NCBI RefSeq assembly: GCF_900100735.1
Contig: NZ_FNCJ01000008.1
Span: 248,001-312,000, forward strand
Source: Paraburkholderia phenazinium
GTDB lineage: Bacteria > Pseudomonadota > Gammaproteobacteria > Burkholderiales > Burkholderiaceae
Direction of reading: 5' to 3'
Length of the DNA stretch: 64,000 nt
Position numbers and translations under genes: made by a program. Shown here one piece after another: positions 52,582-60,622 of this stretch. The notes under the pieces were generated by a model, which worked only from the letters and a program-made list of their open reading frames with translations, was not told the DNA's origin and made no database searches. Every line of letters begins with the position of its first letter. Position 1 is the stretch's first letter.

Positions 52582-53744
52582 TATGCCGCCGCCCGTGAAG
52601 AGCGGCGCAGCGACTCGACGGGCACGGTCTGGGTCGTTGCAGTCTCTGGCGCGGATGCCTTGCCCGCCGCTGCCTGATTCGCCACTACCGCGTGATCTGC
52701 TTGCCCTGCTTGCGCCGCGCGCTCCTCGGCAATCAACCGCTCCATAATCCGGCGCGCGCGAATCGCCCCTGCATCGATCGGCAGCAAGGCCGGTTGCAGC
52801 GCCCAGAAATCGCTCTCGCCAAGGCTGCGTTGCTGCGCCTCGAGCATCGGCAGGTCTTCCTGCTCGAATGGCTTCATCAGCCCATCCACCGCGTAACGCA
52901 CCATTTCGCGGGCCGCCTCGCCCATCTCCTTCGGCAAGCCAAAAGCGAAGAAGTAATGCGTGGTCCGTTCGGTCTCGGGCGTGAGCCAATGCGCCGACGG
53001 CGCGATCAAGCCCGCCTCGCGCGCCATGCCGACCGGCGTCACGCCCACCATGATCGACAGCAAGCCCGGCGGCGTCCAGCGCACGTCCATCCAGCGGTCC
53101 ACGCGCGCACCGGGCGGAATGCCGAAGCCGTTTGCCACGAACGGCGGCAACACCTCGTCATGCGCCACCCGTCGCACCCACACCGTATCGCCCACATTGC
53201 CTGCCTGGACATCGCCACGTGCAATCGCTTCGCTGCCGAGCGTATCGGGATGCAGGAACTGGAAGTGACTCAGATCGAGCAGATTGTCCGCGCTCAACTG
53301 GTAGTGAGCGCGGCTCAGCAGATAGCCGTCATGCGTGTACGCCACCTCCGGGTCGACAAACGGAAACGACGGCAGCAACGCAGCATCTGCCCGCTCGGGG
53401 TCTCCTGGCCAGAACCAGACCGCGCCGTAGCGTTCGATAGCGGGATAGGTCCGCACCTTTGCGCCGCTCGGCACGCGGCCATCGCCGTGCGGATTGTGCA
53501 CGCACTGGCCCGAGGCCCCAAAGCGCAGGCCGTGATATGGACACTCGAGCGCACCTTCGACCATGCGCCCTTTCGACAGCGGCGCAAAGCGATGCGCACA
53601 GCGGTCGTCGAGTGCGATGGCCCGATGGGCGGCATCGCGATACAGCACCACAGGCCGCCCAAGCAGCGTGCGCGCAAACGGCGCATCGGTGCGCACCTCG
53701 TGCGCGAAGGCGGCGACATACCACGCGTTCAACAGGAAGGACAT
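52581..53744 (-). CDS. Rieske non-heme iron oxygenase, alpha-subunit (VanA/PaO-like)
   Basis: The start used is the ATG at 53744 (387 residues). The Rieske cluster ligands are CAH near residue 48 and CPYH near 67 (DRCAHRFAPLSKG, ECPYHGLRF). The mononuclear iron site is DNLLDLSHFQFLHPDTLG (two His four residues apart, near 170). The rest resembles vanillate demethylase and related hydroxylases. An Ala/Gln-rich tail of about 45 residues is unusual. It heads the operon with the MenD-like and pyruvyl-transferase-like genes, all joined by overlaps. No reductase gene is adjacent, so electrons must come from elsewhere. It could hydroxylate or demethylate the cyclohexadiene product of the MenD-like enzyme. 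Confidence 0.87.
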   Translation of the reverse strand: MSFLLNAWYVAAFAHEVRTDAPFARTLLGRPVVLYRDAAHRAIALDDRCAHRFAPLSKGRMVEGALECPYHGLRFGASGQCVHNPHGDGRVPSGAKVRTYPAIERYGAVWFWPGDPERADAALLPSFPFVDPEVAYTHDGYLLSRAHYQLSADNLLDLSHFQFLHPDTLGSEAIARGDVQAGNVGDTVWVRRVAHDEVLPPFVANGFGIPPGARVDRWMDVRWTPPGLLSIMVGVTPVGMAREAGLIAPSAHWLTPETERTTHYFFAFGLPKEMGEAAREMVRYAVDGLMKPFEQEDLPMLEAQQRSLGESDFWALQPALLPIDAGAIRARRIMERLIAEERAAQAGQADHAVVANQAAAGKASAPETATTQTVPVESLRRSSRAAA

Positions 53745-54334
53745 GGGCAACTCAGAGCAGGATGATCAGGCGTGAAGGAATAAAACGCATAAAAGAAATC
53801 GATAACAAAAACCCAAACGCGGCCAAACGAAATCAAGCGAAATGGCATAAAGACCATTGCAATGGCATCAATGACGATCTCAATTGCATAAAAGGCGATT
53901 GTCCTGCTACCCAGTTTAAAGATGCGTCTCGCGCACAGATTCAACAAAGCTCATGCGGACGCGAAGCAAGGTCTTCCGATCCGTTTAGTGGATTCTCAAC
54001 AAAACTTAATCCGCCTTTCGGTACTGAAAGGCGGCGAGAACCTTTGCATCGCGTGCGATTCAGGGAAATTAAGGTCGCTTTTACCGGACTTGCACCACAA
54101 GTCTGCAATTGGTACCGGCTACATGCTTACCGCTGTAACTTACGGCAACTTCCCGGCATCTGCGCGGTTATTCGTCTTATCAATTAACTCGCAAGACAAG
54201 CCCCTTGTTTAGCTGTAATCCACTGCAACACCCGAGCGAAACAATTCGTTACAGCCCTGATAGTTGTGGGGTCTTAACTTTCGGGTCGTGCAGTTCGTCA
54301 TTCGAAGCAACCGTTGGTATCTGTCCTGGAGGGC
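53745..54334. other. AT-richer spacer at the secretion-island edge
   Basis: About 590 bases, clearly AT-richer than either side between 53760 and 53900. It should hold the promoters of the Rieske operon (minus) and the first OmpR-type regulator (plus). A perfect hairpin lies at 54011-54034. No open frame has coding character. The base-composition shift is consistent with an acquired-DNA boundary. Confidence 0.55.
54011..54034. other. Perfect 9-bp hairpin in the spacer
   Basis: The arms CCGCCTTTC and GAAAGGCGG enclose GGTACT. There is no T-run, so it is not a textbook intrinsic terminator. It may be a cruciform operator or mark an insertion junction. Confidence 0.6.
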
Positions 54335-55423
54335 ATGTTGAAATTCGCCGTGATGACCACCAACAGCAGTCTGTTCAATCTGATTTGCCAGTGCTTCGGA
54401 GACGACACGATCGAGTGCAGCCGCTTTCATGACGACGTGGCGTTGTCGCGAGCGATCTATCGCGAGGACTACCACGCAATCCTCGTCGACGCGGCCACCG
54501 GCATCGATTCGACCCGTGCGGTGTTCGCCCGCCGCGCTTGCTATGGAGACCGGCGCGCGCCGTTGATCGTAGTGGGCGCCTTCCCCGATCGCGACAGCAT
54601 CGAGCGAGCTTTCGAAGCTGGCGCCGACGACGTCGTGCTGTCGCCGGTAGACCGCAGTGAACTGGCGGCTCGCACCTTCCTCGCGCTGCGCCGCTTCCAG
54701 TCGACCCCGGCCGCGCCGACCGAAGACTGGGCGGCCCTCGGCCCGTACAAGCTCGATCGCCGTGCGGGTGTGGTGCTGGTCAATGACCATATCGTGCGCC
54801 TCACCGTGCGCGAGTTTGCGATTGCCTGGCTGCTGTTTTCGCGGGCTGGCGAGTATGTGAGCCGGCGCCAGATCGCCGGTGCGATCTGGAGCAGCACCGA
54901 GGATATCGTCGGCCGTACGCTCGAGCAGCATATCTACAAGCTGCGCAAGAAGCTGGGCTTAAACGGCGCCTCCGGCGTACAACTGCGCACCATGTACGCC
55001 CACGGCTACCGGGTCGAGCTATGCGATGCGCTTACGGAGATCGATCTGGACGCGGCCATCGACACCGGCCATCCGCTCACTGCGCCGCCTCGGGCCACCC
55101 GCCGCAGCCAGCCGGTTAGCAACGGCGTCTTGCATGTCATCGAGGCGGTGCGAGACGCTGAGGCCGCGCTCGAAGACGAGCCGCCGCTTTGCCGCGCGTC
55201 CCGCCCACTGGACGTGCATCCGCACGACAGCGAAGCTGCCCGCACGGCCCAGCCATGGGGGCAATACGCGGCCCTCTGGAGCCTCGGCGCATTGAGCCCG
55301 GTGAACCTCGTGGCAAACTTCGTCGCGCCCGCCAGCGCCAAACCTAACGGCGATAGCGCCGCATATGGCTCACTGACCGTTCCCGCTGCCTTGCTGCGCA
55401 ACGGCACGCGACAGCGGCGCTAA
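54335..55423 (+). CDS. OmpR-family regulator, HrpG/PrhG-like (first copy)
   Basis: The start used is the ATG at 54335 behind CTGGAGGGC (362 residues). The N-terminal domain is receiver-like (MLKFAVMTTNSSLFNLICQCF, DYHAILVDAATGID, GADDVVLSPVDRSELAARTFLALRR) but lacks the acidic pair after strand 1 and the conserved Lys before SP, so normal phosphorylation is doubtful. The OmpR winged helix follows: LTVREFAIAWLLFSRAGEYVSRRQIAGAIWSSTEDIVGRTLEQHIYKLRKKLGLNGASGVQLRTMYAHGYRVE. A tail of about 120 residues is extra. Beside an HrpB gene it is the natural HrpG-type master regulator. It is paralogous to the gene at 56263-57183. Confidence 0.85.
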   Translation: MLKFAVMTTNSSLFNLICQCFGDDTIECSRFHDDVALSRAIYREDYHAILVDAATGIDSTRAVFARRACYGDRRAPLIVVGAFPDRDSIERAFEAGADDVVLSPVDRSELAARTFLALRRFQSTPAAPTEDWAALGPYKLDRRAGVVLVNDHIVRLTVREFAIAWLLFSRAGEYVSRRQIAGAIWSSTEDIVGRTLEQHIYKLRKKLGLNGASGVQLRTMYAHGYRVELCDALTEIDLDAAIDTGHPLTAPPRATRRSQPVSNGVLHVIEAVRDAEAALEDEPPLCRASRPLDVHPHDSEAARTAQPWGQYAALWSLGALSPVNLVANFVAPASAKPNGDSAAYGSLTVPAALLRNGTRQRR

Positions 55424-55425
55424 TC

Positions 55426-55446
55426 GCCGGCGCCGGCGCCGGCGCC
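55426..55446. repeat. GCCGGC tandem repeat after the first regulator gene
   Basis: Three and a half copies of the self-complementary hexamer GCCGGC directly after the stop codon. It can fold into several alternative hairpins; a transcript-end or stability role is possible. From here to 55678 nothing else is recognised apart from the CHRD gene promoter that must be present. Confidence 0.65.
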
Positions 55447-55678
55447 TGCGGCCTGTCGAACCGGACGCGCCGCTTGCCCCAAGGCAGCCCACGCGCGCCG
55501 TGCCCGTCAGACGCGCCGCGCAAGCGCCACTGCTCCTGCGTAAAAAATTCCGTCACGTCAGGGAATAAGCCACGAACGCCAGGCGTTCATTGAAGTAACC
55601 GAGCACGCAAGGTCTCGCCGCCACGCAGCCAGACCGGATTGTGTCGCAGGTTATTTTTTTCCCTTCCACGAGACGTCC

Positions 55679-56116
55679 ATGAAACTGAATCGAATGCTCA
55701 CCGCTGTCGCGTTGTCGCTGAGTCTCGCGGCACCCGCGCTTGCCGTTGCCGACACGCTCAACCTGAAAGCCGACCTGCTTGCCTCCGCTGAAGTGCCGCC
55801 CAAAACCAGCGACGGACACGGTGAACTGACGGCGACCTACGACACGTCGTCGAAAGTACTGCAATGGAAGGTCACCTATGCGGACCTCACCGGCCCGGCC
55901 AGCATGGCGCATTTCCACGGCCCCGCGCCTGCCGGCAAGAACGCACCGGTTGCGATCCCGATTCCGATGGACAAGCTGCCTAGCCCGATCGAAGGCCAGG
56001 CCACGCTAACGGCCGCGCAGGAAAGCGAACTGCTGGCCGGCAACTGGTATTTCAACGTGCATACCGCCAGGAACCCGGGCGGTGAAATTCGCGGCCAGGT
56101 CGAACAGGTCAAGTAA
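55679..56116 (+). CDS. CHRD-domain exported protein
   Basis: A 145-residue protein with a signal peptide (MKLNRMLTAVALSLSLAAPALA, cut near 24). The mature part is a CHRD domain: LKADLLASAEVPPKTSDGHGELTATYDTSSKVLQWKVTYADLTGPASMAHFHGPAPAGKNAPVAIPI and LLAGNWYFNVHTARNPGGEIRGQVEQ. The HFHGPA and NxHT-PGGEIRGQ motifs are typical. CHRD proteins bind metals or act in extracellular assemblies; the family's function is poorly known. It is placed between two paralogous OmpR-type regulators, which is unusual. Confidence 0.88.
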   Translation: MKLNRMLTAVALSLSLAAPALAVADTLNLKADLLASAEVPPKTSDGHGELTATYDTSSKVLQWKVTYADLTGPASMAHFHGPAPAGKNAPVAIPIPMDKLPSPIEGQATLTAAQESELLAGNWYFNVHTARNPGGEIRGQVEQVK

Positions 56117-56262
56117 GCGCTACACCGCTTCTCTTCTCGCGCGGTGCAACGGATCGATTCTCCGCTCCGTCGCACTGAGCGCTCCATACGCCCACCGAAC
56201 GTACCGACTGCACCGCGGCCAACCGCGGCGCAGGGCGCCGTTTCGCCTGAATTCCGGAGAAC

Positions 56263-57183
56263 ATGTTGAAATTCGCCGTGCTAACCACCAACGGCAATCT
56301 GTTCAATCGGATTTGCCAATGCTTCAGTGATTTCAGCGATATCGCCCCCGCAAGCACCACGGCCGATGAAGCGATCGAATGCCGCCGTTTTCGCGACGAC
56401 ACCGCGCTGTCGCGCGCCATCGCACGCGACGATTACGACGTGATCTTCGTGGATGCGTCGAGCGGCATCGAGTCGATGCGCGCCGCGCTTGCCCATCGGG
56501 CCTGTTACGACGACTGGCGCGCGGCGCTGATTTTCGTCGGCGACTTTGCGGATCGCAGCAGCATCGAGCGAGCGTTCGGCGCGGGCGCCGACGATATCGT
56601 CATGGCGCCGCTCAATCCCGGCGAGCTGGCTGCGCGCACGCGGCTCGCCCTGCGGCGCATCCAGTCGGACTCACCCGCCCACGTAGACGACAGTCTCACG
56701 CTCGGCGCCTACCGGCTGGACCGGCGCGCCAGCGTTGTGCAGATCCACGAGCGCAGCGTGCGTCTGACAGTGCGCGAGTTTGCGATTACCTGGCTGCTGT
56801 TTTCGCGGGCTGGTGAATATGTGAGCCGCAAGCAGATTGCCGGTGCGATCTGGGGCAGCACGGAGGATATTGTCGGCCGCACGCTCGAGCAGCATATCTA
56901 CAAGCTGCGCAAAAAGCTGGATCTGAACGGCACGGCAGGTGTGCAACTGCGTACCCGCTACGCCCACGGCTACCGGGTCGAGTCATGCAGCGATGCGACC
57001 CATGAAGCGGCCGACGCCAATGAACATGAGGAAGCGCCGCCACTAAAGCGTAGGGCGCGCGAAGGCGCCCTGCCCGAAGGCGCCCGCACCGTCATCACAA
57101 ACTCAGTACCCGCGGCGTCAGCAGGAATACCCGCTCCATATGCGTATGCTGGTCGTTGTTGTAGCGAAACAGCGCTCCAATAA
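56263..57183 (+). CDS. OmpR-family regulator, HrpG/PrhG-like (second copy)
   Basis: A 306-residue paralogue of the regulator at 54335, alike from the first codon (MLKFAVLTTNGNLFNRICQCF) to the winged helix (LTVREFAITWLLFSRAGEYVSRKQIAGAIWGSTEDIVGRTLEQHIYKLRKKLDLNG). It has a ten-residue insertion near residue 25 and a shorter tail. The receiver again lacks the acidic pair and the Lys. The stop lies 89 bases inside the 3' end of the convergent sctC gene, so the last 30 codons are antisense to the secretin C-terminus and may be a run-on after loss of an earlier stop. Likely works with the first copy to activate hrpB. Confidence 0.84.
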   Translation: MLKFAVLTTNGNLFNRICQCFSDFSDIAPASTTADEAIECRRFRDDTALSRAIARDDYDVIFVDASSGIESMRAALAHRACYDDWRAALIFVGDFADRSSIERAFGAGADDIVMAPLNPGELAARTRLALRRIQSDSPAHVDDSLTLGAYRLDRRASVVQIHERSVRLTVREFAITWLLFSRAGEYVSRKQIAGAIWGSTEDIVGRTLEQHIYKLRKKLDLNGTAGVQLRTRYAHGYRVESCSDATHEAADANEHEEAPPLKRRAREGALPEGARTVITNSVPAASAGIPAPYAYAGRCCSETALQ

Positions 57184-58894
57184 GCGGAATCTTCGAGAGC
57201 CCCGGCACACCCGCTACTCCGTTGGAGTTGTTGTCGGTGCTATAGCCGGCAATCAACAGGCTCTCGCCCTCGCCGACAAACGCCTGCGTATTGATCTCGC
57301 TGCTGGTGATCACTGGAATGCTGTCCACCTGCTGGCCGGTCAACTGGCCGTCCTCGATATGCACGTCCAGCTTGATACGGGTCTGACCGTTGTCGGTCAC
57401 GACCATCGGCAGCACGCGCAGCGACACACCGGTCGACACGCTATACAGGTCTGCCGAGGTATAGCCCGAGACGCGTACAAAGAACTTCGTGGTGTTGTCC
57501 ATCACCGCTTCGACGTTGTCGAGCGTCGCCACCTTCGGCGACGCATCGATTTTCGCCTTCGAGTCGGTCTGCAGCGCATTGATGCGCGCCATCAGATAGC
57601 GCCCGGCGCCGCCGATCACCGCGGCAATCGAACCGCCCAACGGCGTCGAATCCACCACAGTGGTGCCGTCCGCCAGCGTGGTAGTGCCGAAGCCCGGATT
57701 GAGCTGGCCGTTCGCGAAGCTGTTTTGCGGCTGCGCGCCGTTACCGGTCTGCAGGTCAACATGGCTGTTATGCGCACGCCAGTCGACGCCGATCTGCGCC
57801 AGCAGGTCGTCATCGATTTCAATGATATGCGCCTCGATCTCGATCAGCTTGGGCCGCGTATCCAGTTTGTCGATCAATGACGCGTACTGGTCGATCCGTT
57901 GCGGCGTATCGCGGATCAGCACCGAGTTGGTGGTCGGGTCGGCCTGCATGATCGGCAAGGTAAGATCGCCGCCGCTCGCCAGCTCGCCGCCTTGCGAGCG
58001 GCCCGGTGCATTGCCGTAGCCGACATTCCCGCCATTCCCAAAGTTAGGCGGCGCAGCATTGCCGGCGAGGCCGCCGAGCGAGGTATCCTGCCCTTGCCCC
58101 TGCGGCATATTGGCGGGCAGTGGCGGCAACAGGGTCTGCAGGCCGCCACCGGAGCCACCGCCATTGACGTCGTTCATCGGCTGCAGGCGTTGCAGGTTCG
58201 GGGTCACGGAGTTCTGCGAATTGCCGCCGCCCGCCTGCTCCTGTTTCGCGTGATACATATTCGACAACACGGTGGCCACGCCGGGCACCGTGATCGTACT
58301 GCCGTCGATGCGCACCTTATGATCCGCGGCCCAGGCATTTTTCAGCTTGAACACGCGAATCACCGAGCCACCGCGACGGCTTGCATTGTCGTCAAGACGC
58401 TGCGCGACTTCCATCACGAGCTGCACATACTGTGGCGGCCCATTGACGAGCGCCGTGCCGGCCGCCTCGTCATAGGCAATCGGAAAACGCGTATCGTCGA
58501 TACTCATGGTTTGCAGCGCCGCGCGCAGGTCCGCCGGCGACGCGTGATCGAGCTTGATCACCTGATGGGTGATGTCGTTGGCGCTGCTGATCGACAGCAC
58601 GCTGCCGTCATAGAACCAGACGAAACCGAACGTCGATGCAAGCGTATCGAGAAAGCGCTGCGGCGACGTATCGAAGTGCCCGGTCACGGTGCCCTGCACA
58701 TTGCCCGCGATCGAGGCGGCCACCCCTTGGCTCGCCGTGAAATCGCGCAAGACATCTTTTAGATCTTTGCCCTCTACGGCGATATGCACCGTCGAACTGC
58801 GCCAGTGAACGGGTGCCGCATTCGCCGGCTCGGGCGTGGTGAAGGCGAGCGACGCAGCGAGCCACGTGGCGCAAAGTAGCCTCTTCGATTTCAT
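57095..58894 (-). CDS. sctC: Type III secretion secretin SctC
   Basis: A 599-residue outer-membrane secretin (HrcC/HrpA of Ralstonia). A signal peptide is followed by the N0/N1 domains (VHIAVEGKDLKDVLRDFTASQGVAASIAGNVQGTVTGHFDTSPQRFLDTLASTFGFVWFYDGSVLSIS), a Gly/Asn/Gln-rich linker (about 220-300), the N3 domain (ADPTTNSVLIRDTPQRIDQYASLIDKLDTRPKLIEIEAHIIEID) and the secretin barrel (IDASPKVATLDNVEAVMDNTTKFFVRV, LLIAGYSTD, GVPGLSKIPLIGALFRYN, ERVFLLTPRVLSL). It follows hrpB by 50 bases on the same strand and is presumably co-transcribed. Length and order match the Hrp2 (Ralstonia/Burkholderia/Xanthomonas) group. Confidence 0.95.
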   Translation of the reverse strand: MKSKRLLCATWLAASLAFTTPEPANAAPVHWRSSTVHIAVEGKDLKDVLRDFTASQGVAASIAGNVQGTVTGHFDTSPQRFLDTLASTFGFVWFYDGSVLSISSANDITHQVIKLDHASPADLRAALQTMSIDDTRFPIAYDEAAGTALVNGPPQYVQLVMEVAQRLDDNASRRGGSVIRVFKLKNAWAADHKVRIDGSTITVPGVATVLSNMYHAKQEQAGGGNSQNSVTPNLQRLQPMNDVNGGGSGGGLQTLLPPLPANMPQGQGQDTSLGGLAGNAAPPNFGNGGNVGYGNAPGRSQGGELASGGDLTLPIMQADPTTNSVLIRDTPQRIDQYASLIDKLDTRPKLIEIEAHIIEIDDDLLAQIGVDWRAHNSHVDLQTGNGAQPQNSFANGQLNPGFGTTTLADGTTVVDSTPLGGSIAAVIGGAGRYLMARINALQTDSKAKIDASPKVATLDNVEAVMDNTTKFFVRVSGYTSADLYSVSTGVSLRVLPMVVTDNGQTRIKLDVHIEDGQLTGQQVDSIPVITSSEINTQAFVGEGESLLIAGYSTDNNSNGVAGVPGLSKIPLIGALFRYNNDQHTHMERVFLLTPRVLSL

Positions 58895-58944
58895 GGAGTC
58901 GTGTGGGTGAAGGTAAATAAGAAATGGCGGCGCGCTGCAAGGCT

Positions 58945-60420
58945 TTATCGTTCGAGCGTCTCGGAGGGCGCTTCATGGAACTGCTTGCGATACCCGTTGA
59001 CGAGCGTCGAGCGGTTCTGCACGCCCCATTTGCTCGCGGCGCTCAGCACGCCGCGCTCGCTCGCATACGAGCCTTCGGTCAGCTCGGCACGAATGCGCTC
59101 CATGCGCTGGCGCCGGATCAGTTCGGTGGGCGAGAGTCCGAGGAAATTCTTGAACGCGCTCTGCAAGGCCCGCTCGGTCACGCCAATCTCGGCTGCGACT
59201 TCACGCACCGACAGGTCGCGCCGGTCGAGATTGTCGAGCACATAGCCATAAGCGCGGCGGTATTTGGCCGGCAAACGCGCGCTGACGTCGTCCAGTTGCG
59301 GCGACGGCTTGGCGCTACGGTTGAATGTGGGGGCCTTTACATGCGAATCTTCGCGCAGACATTGCATGGCCACGAGCGCATAACGGCTATAGAGCTGCAG
59401 CGATTCTTGCGTGCGCCCCTGAGCCTGGCGCGTCTTGGCGGTGCAATACAGATACTCCAGATGACGGTGGCCAGTGGTGCCGTTGCGGCCAATCTGATGC
59501 AGCGGCTCGAGCACCGAGTGGGCCAGGTGCGGCGCGGCGCCAGCGAGCGTCGCCAAGGCAATCTCCAGACGCAAGGTACGCTGATAGTCGCCAAGACCCT
59601 GCTCGCGCGCCCAGTTCAGATAGTCCTGCAGTCCACCCATCGCATCGCGGTCTGCACAGGCGGCAAGCCGCAAGCGCTTCAGATAGTCGATGCGGCCGCG
59701 TAGCAGCGGCGAGCGAACTCCTTGCACGGCCTCGCGCAGGAGGTCCACAGACGTGTCGGCGGCCTGCGGCAGGCGCAGCACGCGGTCGCTCGATAGAGCC
59801 GACTGCCAGTACACATGGTCGCCCAGTGCGCTGGCGCTGCGCACTTCACTCTGCACGGCGAGGTCGAAACGCAGCGTCGCAAGCAGGTCGTGCCAGTGAT
59901 CGAGGTGCTCGTCGATATCGCGCTCCACCAGCTCCGTCAGGCTTTCGAGCGCGTCGCTCGCCTCGCCGGTCCGGCCGAGTTCCTGCAGCACGCAGACCAT
60001 GCCGAAATGCGCTTCCGCCGCGCGCGCAGGCTCGATTTCCGGCTCATCCGCCACGCGCGAGAAACACGCCAGCGCAGTGCCGAGCCGGTGCCGGAAAAAC
60101 GCCTGCCAGGCGGCGTTACGGCACGAGGCAATTCGAATCGCATGCTTCGATGAACGAATCAGTTTTTGCGAGCGGCGGTAGTTTTCTTCGGCTTCCACTT
60201 CAATGCCGAGCATCAACTGCATATCGGCATGCAATTGCAGGCCGGAGGACGCGTGCTCGGCGGCGCCCGCCTCTTCGGCCCAGCGGCTCACCTGCTGGCG
60301 CGCCGCGCCTAGCTTGCCGTCGAGCAGCACATCGAGGTACCGGGTAGTCAGCGCCGGTTCGGCGTCGGGATTAGGTGTAGCGAGAGCGGCGACAACGGGG
60401 AAGTACAGCATCGAGAACAT
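58945..60420 (-). CDS. hrpB: AraC-family type III secretion activator HrpB
   Basis: The start used is the ATG at 60420 behind AGAGGAG (491 residues). The first 370 residues are helical and TPR-like (LDGKLGAARQQVSRWAEEAGAAEHASSGLQLHADMQLMLGIEVEAEENYRRSQKLI), and the last 110 hold the AraC helix-turn-helix pair: LSVREVAAEIGVTERALQSAFKNFLGLSPTELIRRQRMERIRAEL and GVLSAASKWGVQNRSTLVNGYRKQFHEAPSETLE. This size and architecture are those of Ralstonia HrpB and Burkholderia relatives, which activate the secretion operons and effectors. It lies between sctT and sctC. CTCAAG-type repeats upstream may be the binding sites for its own activator. Confidence 0.93.
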   Translation of the reverse strand: MFSMLYFPVVAALATPNPDAEPALTTRYLDVLLDGKLGAARQQVSRWAEEAGAAEHASSGLQLHADMQLMLGIEVEAEENYRRSQKLIRSSKHAIRIASCRNAAWQAFFRHRLGTALACFSRVADEPEIEPARAAEAHFGMVCVLQELGRTGEASDALESLTELVERDIDEHLDHWHDLLATLRFDLAVQSEVRSASALGDHVYWQSALSSDRVLRLPQAADTSVDLLREAVQGVRSPLLRGRIDYLKRLRLAACADRDAMGGLQDYLNWAREQGLGDYQRTLRLEIALATLAGAAPHLAHSVLEPLHQIGRNGTTGHRHLEYLYCTAKTRQAQGRTQESLQLYSRYALVAMQCLREDSHVKAPTFNRSAKPSPQLDDVSARLPAKYRRAYGYVLDNLDRRDLSVREVAAEIGVTERALQSAFKNFLGLSPTELIRRQRMERIRAELTEGSYASERGVLSAASKWGVQNRSTLVNGYRKQFHEAPSETLER

Positions 60421-60495
60421 GTTCGACTCCTCTGATTGCGGACCGCGTCGCGCACTGCAAGCACGCGTCATCGGATGGAGTCAATGTAGCGAAAC

Positions 60496-60622
60496 GCTCA
60501 AGCCGAACTTTCAATAAATCTGACATTTGACGCGCATTTGAGAAGTGTTGAGTGTTGAACTCTCAAGTTTCTCAAGCACCTCTTTTTCATCGAGGCTGTA
60601 CGTTTCTCAAGCAAAGCTCAAG
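60496..60622. promoter_or_regulatory. hrpB upstream region with repeated CTCAAG elements
   Basis: CTCAAG occurs at 60497, 60562, 60571, 60606 and 60617, with TTGA-type half-sites on the opposite sense at 60538, 60548 and 60555. GTTTCTCAAGCA is repeated exactly at 60567-60578 and 60602-60613 or nearly so. The two closest copies are nine bases apart, the spacing expected for OmpR-family direct-repeat binding. This AT-richer stretch is the only room for an hrpB promoter. Confidence 0.6.

Noticed and set aside
52582..52989. Long N-terminal extension of the MenD-like reading frame
   Set aside because: It lies entirely over the Rieske gene in another frame, is Arg/Gly/Ala-rich without any motif, and the MenD similarity begins only after 52581, where a GTG overlaps the Rieske stop.
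54245..54304. TTCG pairs as a Ralstonia-type hrpII box before the first regulator
   Set aside because: The closest pair (54280 and 54301) has a 17-base gap instead of 16 and no proper -10 at the required distance; the other pairs are off further.
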